A stretch of 64,000 bases of DNA, taken from contig JALKAY010000005.1 of assembly GCA_023015935.1 (NCBI GenBank), positions 1-64,000 on the forward strand, read 5' to 3'. Below, one piece after another: positions 59,418-64,000 of this stretch. Under the pieces are notes generated by a model that worked only from the letters and a program-made list of their open reading frames with translations, searched no databases and was not told where the DNA came from. Source of the DNA: Flavobacteriaceae bacterium F08102 (GTDB lineage: Bacteria; Bacteroidota; Bacteroidia; Flavobacteriales; Flavobacteriaceae). A program made the position numbers and the translations under genes. Within the stretch, counting starts at the first letter, position 1, and each line of letters begins with the position of its first letter.

Positions 59418-59946
59418 AACCATATTTTTTACAGAGTTCTTCAAGATTCACATAGTGTTTTTTATGACGGACGGTTGCATCCAAAAGACGGATATTCTGT
59501 TCTAAGGCAATTCTACAAGCAATGTCAAATGCATGGTTTTTATCGGTCAAAACGAACATGGTAATATGCTTATTATAATCATACCATAAATTAACATCAA
59601 AATGTTCTGGTTCATTACTGAAAACAGACACATAATCTAAAACTGGTAAATCCTTCCATTCTCCACGTTTGATCCATCCAATCGAAAATTCAACCTTATA
59701 GCGATTATTTTTTAGATCAAGAAAAGTCTTTTTTCTAATTAATAAAGCCAATCCAATACTACTCATAAAAAGAATAAACTCAAACGAAATTAGAAAGCTC
59801 CTTGTGGGGGTCACCGTTTCAGTAAAAATAGGGGTATACACAGCCAACAATAACAGGTACGCAACAAACGCTAGTACTGAAATTGTTAAAAGAGGTTGCC
59901 AAAACGGCTGGCTCCTGAGAACAGCAATTACTTTTTCTTTTTCCAT
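59392..59946 (-). CDS. Membrane protein of unknown family upstream of bioF
   Basis: A 184-residue protein with two membrane helices (about 15-38 and 49-67), then a soluble domain beginning FLDLKNNRYKVEFSIGWIKRG and ending in AFDIACRIALEQNIRLLDATV. I do not know its family. Its 3' end overlaps bioF by 26 nt, so it is co-translated with the biotin gene and may be functionally linked. A degenerate copy of the same gene lies directly upstream (60023-60571). Confidence 0.65.
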   Translation of the reverse strand: MEKEKVIAVLRSQPFWQPLLTISVLAFVAYLLLLAVYTPIFTETVTPTRSFLISFEFILFMSSIGLALLIRKKTFLDLKNNRYKVEFSIGWIKRGEWKDLPVLDYVSVFSNEPEHFDVNLWYDYNKHITMFVLTDKNHAFDIACRIALEQNIRLLDATVRHKKHYVNLEELCKKYGYEPAPKAS

Positions 59947-60022
59947 ACTATAAAAATATAAAAAACAGTTGATTAAACCCGCTCTTTTGGGAAAAATAGC
60001 AGGGTTAAAAGGGGGTAAAATT

Positions 60023-60571
60023 TTAAATCGTTGAGAAATTACCCATTCTCTGCAGGAGAATGTATACTGATAAATACTTCAAAAGAAACTGATTCATATT
60101 CACATCACTTCCTTTGGGTTTTATAGTCGCATTATATAGTTTAATACCAACAAGATTTGCGATCTTAAAAGCAGCAGCTATTGGCGCTTCTTTTTCAGTA
60201 AATGAATTTATCCAAAAAATATATTCGTAATAAACCATAAATTAACCGAATAGGCCGCTCCGAAGTTTTAAAAAACAGAGATATAAATAAACTTTTTAAC
60301 AGTACCCAATGCCCAGTGTTCAGCCTCCCAATTGAATACTCTATGTTAATGCGTACCTCAAAGCGGTTCATGTAAAAATTTTCTCACCCCCCTCCAAACA
60401 AAAAAATACCGATGTAGATCAGGCGAATTAATTTTCGTCGATTATATTCTCATGACTTAAAAGATTTAAGTTTACCGCGATATCTACCACGATAAAAACG
60501 AATATTGTAAATGAGAGCGCAGCAAATACGCTTTGCCAATAAGGTCGTTATTCTTTCTGAAAAAGAAGCAT
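60023..60571 (-). pseudogene. Degenerate tandem copy of the upstream membrane-protein gene
   Basis: Segments in shifting minus frames align in order with the neighbour at 59392-59946. RPYWQSVFAALSFTIFVFIV corresponds to QPFWQPLLTISVLAFVAYLL, then EYSIGRLNTGHW to EFSIGWIKRGEW. AYSVNLWFI corresponds to FDVNLWYDY, and AFKIANLVGIKLYNATI to IACRIALEQNIRLLDATV, followed by a VN...LKKY-like end. Stops and frameshifts (for example TAA after MLLFQKE) destroy it. It occupies nearly all of the gap between the intact copy and the DUF3467 terminator. Confidence 0.7.
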
Positions 60572-60583
60572 GAAAGCTAAGGG

Positions 60584-60617
60584 TAAAAAAAACACCGAAC
60601 ATTGAATGTTCGGTGTT
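60584..60617 (-). terminator. Intrinsic terminator of the rpoC-DUF3467 transcript
   Basis: On the minus strand AACACCGAACATT and its complement form a long stem with a tight loop, followed by eight T. It lies 9 nt behind the DUF3467 stop and thus ends the rpo operon. Confidence 0.9.
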
Positions 60618-60625
60618 GTTAAAAT

Positions 60626-60937
60626 TTATGCTTGGCCAGTAGGTCCAAAATTCATGGGTATGGGCGGTTGCTCATAATCCTTAATTTCTCCATGGGCTTT
60701 TTCAAATCGAGCCACATTTTCGGCTAATGCCTTGGTCAACCTTTTTGCGTGTTGAGGCGTTAACACTATTCTCGATTTAACTTTTGCCTTAGGTACGCCT
60801 GGCATTACATTAACAAAATCGACAACAAATTCCGAAGCGGAGTGATTGATGATTGCTAAATTTGCATAGGTACCTTCAGCAATGGTCTCATCCAATTCAA
60901 TATTCAATTGATTTTGTTTTTTATTATCTTCTGACAT
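60626..60937 (-). CDS. DUF3467 protein downstream of rpoC
   Basis: A 103-residue protein of the DUF3467 family, with the core TYANLAIINHSASEFVVDFVNVMPG and VKSRIVLTPQHAKRLTKALAENV. The family is regularly encoded just after rpoC in Bacteroidota. Its function is unknown; the position suggests a link to transcription or simple co-expression. The start lies 2 nt behind the rpoC stop. Confidence 0.9.
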   Translation of the reverse strand: MSEDNKKQNQLNIELDETIAEGTYANLAIINHSASEFVVDFVNVMPGVPKAKVKSRIVLTPQHAKRLTKALAENVARFEKAHGEIKDYEQPPIPMNFGPTGQA

Positions 60938-60939
60938 AC

Positions 60940-63900
60940 TTAATTAGCTTCAATTTCTTCGTTTGAACCAACAATTATATTATCATACATTCGCATTCCT
61001 GTTCCTGCTGGTATTCTCTTACCAACAATTACATTCTCTTTAAGACCTTCTAACGTATCAACTTTACCGCTTACCGCAGCTTCATTGAGTACTTTGGTTG
61101 TCTCTTGGAAAGAGGCCGCAGAAATGAATGATTTTGTTTGTAGTGATGCTCTTGTAATTCCTTGAAGAATTGGTTCTGCTGTTGCAGCTACTGCATCTCT
61201 TGCTTCTACTAACTTTTTATCATTTCTTCTCAAAATTGAATTCTCGTCTCTTAATTTACGACTCGTTACAATTTGACCTGGTTTTAAGTTTTCAGAATCA
61301 CCAGCATCAAGAATAACTTTCATTCCGTAAATATTGTCATTTACTTCAATAAAGTCATTTTTATGAATTAATTGGTTCTCTAAGAAAATAGTATCTCCAG
61401 AATCAATGATTTTAACTTTTCGCATCATTTGACGTACAACTACTTCAAAGTGTTTATCATTAATTTTAACCCCTTGAAGTCGATAAACCTCTTGAATTTC
61501 ATTTACTAAATATTCTTGAACAGCAGAAGGTCCTTTAATATTCAAGATATCAGTTGGTGTGATTGCTCCATCAGAAAGCGGCATACCAGCTTTAATAAAG
61601 TCATTCTCTTGAACCAAAATTTGGTTAGAGAGTTTTACTAAATACTTTCTGACTTCGCCAATTTTTGATTCAACGATAATCTCACGATTACCACGTTTAA
61701 TTTTACCAAAAGAAACAACACCATCAATCTCAGAAACCACTGAAGGATTAGAAGGATCACGCGCTTCAAACAATTCGGTTACACGTGGTAAACCTCCAGT
61801 AATATCACCCGCTTTTCCAGATTTACGAGGAATCTTCACTAAAATCTTACCTCCTTCAATCTCTTCTCCATCCTCTACCATCAAGTGTGCTCCCACTGGT
61901 AAACTGTAAGAACGTAACGTTTCCCCTTTATCATTTTGGATCAATAAAGTTGGTACAACTTTTTTATTCTTAGATTCAGAAATTACTTTTTCTTGGAAAC
62001 CAGTTTGCTCATCAATTTCAACGACATAGGTAACTCCTTGATCAATATTCTCAAAAGCAATTTTTCCTTTAAATTCAGAAACAATTACCCCGTTATATGG
62101 ATCCCATTGACAAATCACATCGCCTTTCTTTACGGTCTGTCCATCTTTTATATAGATATACGAACCATAAGGGATGTTATTGGTACTTACTGTAATTCCC
62201 GTTTTCTTATCAATGATTTTAACCTCAGAAGTTCTCGAAATAACGATGTCAACTTTATTTCCGTCGGTATCAACTCCAGTGACCGTATTTAAATCTTCAA
62301 TTTCAACTTTACCTTCAAATTTGGCTAGTAATTTATTTTCTTCAGAAATGTTTCCTGCAATACCTCCTACGTGGAAAGTACGTAAAGTTAACTGTGTTCC
62401 TGGTTCTCCAATTGATTGTGCTGCAATAACACCAACAGCTTCACCAATTTGCACCATTTTCTTGGTTGATAAGCTATGTCCATAACATTTAGCACATATA
62501 CCTCTGTCAGATTCACAGGTTAAGGCAGATCGAACTTCAACAGATTCAATTGGAGCCGCTTCAATTTTGGCTACAATTTGTTCATCGATTTCATCACCCG
62601 CAGCCGCTATAAGTTCATCTGTTAATGGGTTACGTATATCTTCTAAAGAAACACGGCCTAATATTCGTTCACCTAGGGTTTCAACAACCTCTTCATTTTT
62701 CTTTAAGGCACTAACTTCTAGCCCTCTCAAGGTACCACAATCATGTTCGTTAATAATCACATCTTGCGACACATCCACTAAACGACGTGTTAAGTACCCT
62801 GCATCGGCTGTTTTTAAAGCGGTATCTGCAAGTCCTTTACGTGCACCGTGGGTAGAGATAAAATACTCCAAAATAGAAAGTCCTTCTTTAAAGTTAGAAA
62901 GAATTGGGTTTTCAATAATCTCTCCACCTCCGGCGGTAGATTTTTTAGGTTTTGCCATTAATCCACGCATTCCAGTTAACTGGCGAATTTGTTCCTTAGA
63001 CCCCCTTGCACCAGAGTCAAGCATCATATACACAGAGTTAAACCCTTGTTTATCTTCACGTAAACGTTTCATGGAAAGTTCGGTTAAACGATTGTTTGTT
63101 GAGCTCCAAATATCAATTACCTGATTATATCGCTCTTTATTCGTCAACATCCCCATGTTATAACTAGCAGTAATGGTATCAACTTGTTCATTGGCAGCAT
63201 CAATCATTCCCGTTTTTTCTTCCGGAATAATGATATCACCTAAACTAAATGACAATCCTCCTTGGAATGCAAATTTGTACCCCATGGATTTGATTGCATC
63301 TAAGAACTCACCTGTAGTAGGTATATCCGTTACTTTTAAAATTTTCCCAATAATATCTCTCAACGATTTTTTGGTCAAAACTTCATTGATATATCCGGCC
63401 TTTTCAGGGACAACTTCATTAAACAATACACGTCCAACCGTGGTCGTTACAATTTGTTTTACCAATTCTCCCTCTTCGTTAAAATCCATCGTTCGAACTT
63501 TAATTATCGCATTCAAATCCACTTTCTTTTCATTGAAAGCGATGATTACTTCTTCAGGAGAATAAAACGTAGTTCCTTCACCTTTAACTTTTACGTCTTT
63601 GGTACTAATGCGTTCTTTGGTCATATAGTACAACCCGAGTACCATATCTTGTGAAGGTACGGTTATTGGCGACCCATTAGCCGGATTCAAAATACTATGA
63701 GATGCTAACATTAACAATTGAGCCTCAAGAATAGCTTCTGGACCAAGTGGTAAATGTACTGCCATTTGATCCCCATCGAAATCCGCGTTAAAAGCCGTAC
63801 ACACTAATGGGTGTAACTGAATTGCTTTTCCTTCAATTAACTTAGGTTGAAACGCTTGGATACCAAGTCTGTGTAACGTTGGAGCACGGTTTAATAAGAC

Positions 63901-64000
63901 CGGATGTCCTTTAAGTACATTTTCTAAGATGTCCCAAACAACGGGTTCTCTTTTATCTATAATTTTCTTTGCAGATTTAACTGTTTTCACAATACCTCTT
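60940..64000 (-). CDS. rpoC: RNA polymerase beta' subunit, C-terminal part (gene runs off the window)
   Basis: About 1020 codons of rpoC are present; the 5' part lies beyond position 64000, and the reading frame is open to the edge ([12 protein letters not shown]). The catalytic metal-binding [15 protein letters not shown] is near the beginning of the visible part. The trigger-loop and bridge-helix region follows, then [23 protein letters not shown] and the DUF-like barrel-sandwich domain of Bacteroidota beta'. The GTG at 63988 is an internal valine, not a start. It is the core subunit of RNA polymerase. Confidence 0.98.
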   Translation of the reverse strand, partial: RGIVKTVKSAKKIIDKREPVVWDILENVLKGHPVLLNRAPTLHRLGIQAFQPKLIEGKAIQLHPLVCTAFNADFDGDQMAVHLPLGPEAILEAQLLMLASHSILNPANGSPITVPSQDMVLGLYYMTKERISTKDVKVKGEGTTFYSPEEVIIAFNEKKVDLNAIIKVRTMDFNEEGELVKQIVTTTVGRVLFNEVVPEKAGYINEVLTKKSLRDIIGKILKVTDIPTTGEFLDAIKSMGYKFAFQGGLSFSLGDIIIPEEKTGMIDAANEQVDTITASYNMGMLTNKERYNQVIDIWSSTNNRLTELSMKRLREDKQGFNSVYMMLDSGARGSKEQIRQLTGMRGLMAKPKKSTAGGGEIIENPILSNFKEGLSILEYFISTHGARKGLADTALKTADAGYLTRRLVDVSQDVIINEHDCGTLRGLEVSALKKNEEVVETLGERILGRVSLEDIRNPLTDELIAAAGDEIDEQIVAKIEAAPIESVEVRSALTCESDRGICAKCYGHSLSTKKMVQIGEAVGVIAAQSIGEPGTQLTLRTFHVGGIAGNISEENKLLAKFEGKVEIEDLNTVTGVDTDGNKVDIVISRTSEVKIIDKKTGITVSTNNIPYGSYIYIKDGQTVKKGDVICQWDPYNGVIVSEFKGKIAFENIDQGVTYVVEIDEQTGFQEKVISESKNKKVVPTLLIQNDKGETLRSYSLPVGAHLMVEDGEEIEGGKILVKIPRKSGKAGDITGGLPRVTELFEARDPSNPSVVSEIDGVVSFGKIKRGNREIIVESKIGEVRKYLVKLSNQILVQENDFIKAGMPLSDGAITPTDILNIKGPSAVQEYLVNEIQEVYRLQGVKINDKHFEVVVRQMMRKVKIIDSGDTIFLENQLIHKNDFIEVNDNIYGMKVILDAGDSENLKPGQIVTSRKLRDENSILRRNDKKLVEARDAVAATAEPILQGITRASLQTKSFISAASFQETTKVLNEAAVSGKVDTLEGLKENVIVGKRIPAGTGMRMYDNIIVGSNEEIEAN

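Overview
The window is chromosomal DNA from a member of the Bacteroidota, most likely the family Flavobacteriaceae. This rests on low GC content, dense short intergenic spacing, almost no Shine-Dalgarno sequences, and many copies of the Bacteroidota -7 promoter element TANNTTTG. Family-typical genes agree: a monomeric NADP isocitrate dehydrogenase, a TonB receptor paired with a DUF4249 lipoprotein, DUF6095 beside murQ, DUF3467 after rpoC, ctlX, and a roughly 480-residue GAPDH. No insertion sequence, prophage, CRISPR array, rRNA or tRNA was seen.

Layout. 1-3.7 kb is the translation operon thrS-infC-rpmI-rplT, where infC begins at an AUA codon. 3.8-7.7 kb holds a HAD phosphatase, the long-form GAPDH and an HtrA protease. 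7.9-11.1 kb is an overlapping run dapF, acetyltransferase, mltG and DUF2279, followed by a lysozyme-like secreted protein. 12-14.6 kb (minus) is dnaA, a low-Mr phosphotyrosine phosphatase and an RsmI-type methylase. 14.8-19 kb has a thioesterase, a YigZ protein, ribD, GNAT, prmC and trmD. A decayed gene separates trmD from rplS, and icd follows. 23.6-26.8 kb is an outer-membrane receptor and lipoprotein pair. 26.9-29 kb is murQ, DUF6095 and an ATP-grasp protein. 29-34.5 kb carries DinB, LysE, a small secreted protein, two MATE/flippase-type transporters and a CAP lipoprotein. 34.5-40.5 kb is dnaK, sdaA, a GHL10 lipoprotein-like hydrolase and yaaA. 40.5-45.5 kb is a decaying stretch with a broken DUF3995 gene, an alanine-dehydrogenase/PNT-type (carboxyethyl)ornithine-synthase-like enzyme, a broken methyltransferase and a DKNYY-repeat protein. 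45.9-49 kb has a pseudouridine synthase and a PASTA protein divergent from ddl and coaD. 49-53.2 kb has ctlX, a broken DUF4919 gene, pyrG and a redoxin. 53.4-60 kb is the biotin cluster bioB / KAS-bioA-bioD-DUF2007-bioF plus an unknown membrane protein. The window ends with DUF3467 and the 3' part of rpoC.

How it fits together. Cell-wall work recurs: dapF (precursor), ddl (D-Ala-D-Ala), mltG (glycan chain ending), murQ (MurNAc recycling), a PASTA protein and a lysozyme-like protein. Cofactor synthesis is represented by biotin, riboflavin (ribD) and CoA (coaD).

The most notable observations are three. (1) Several housekeeping genes (dapF, ribD, trmD, murQ) have a TANNTTTG element ending exactly 4 nt before the start codon, which predicts leaderless mRNAs. 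The same element overlaps the first possible TTG start of ddl and of the MATE and DinB genes, which moves those starts downstream. (2) At least five multiply broken genes lie in the window, including a degenerate tandem copy of an unknown membrane-protein gene, which suggests recent genome decay. (3) A divergent ketoacyl synthase with an intact Cys-His-His triad sits inside the biotin cluster. I do not see a large novel system such as a defence island or BGC.
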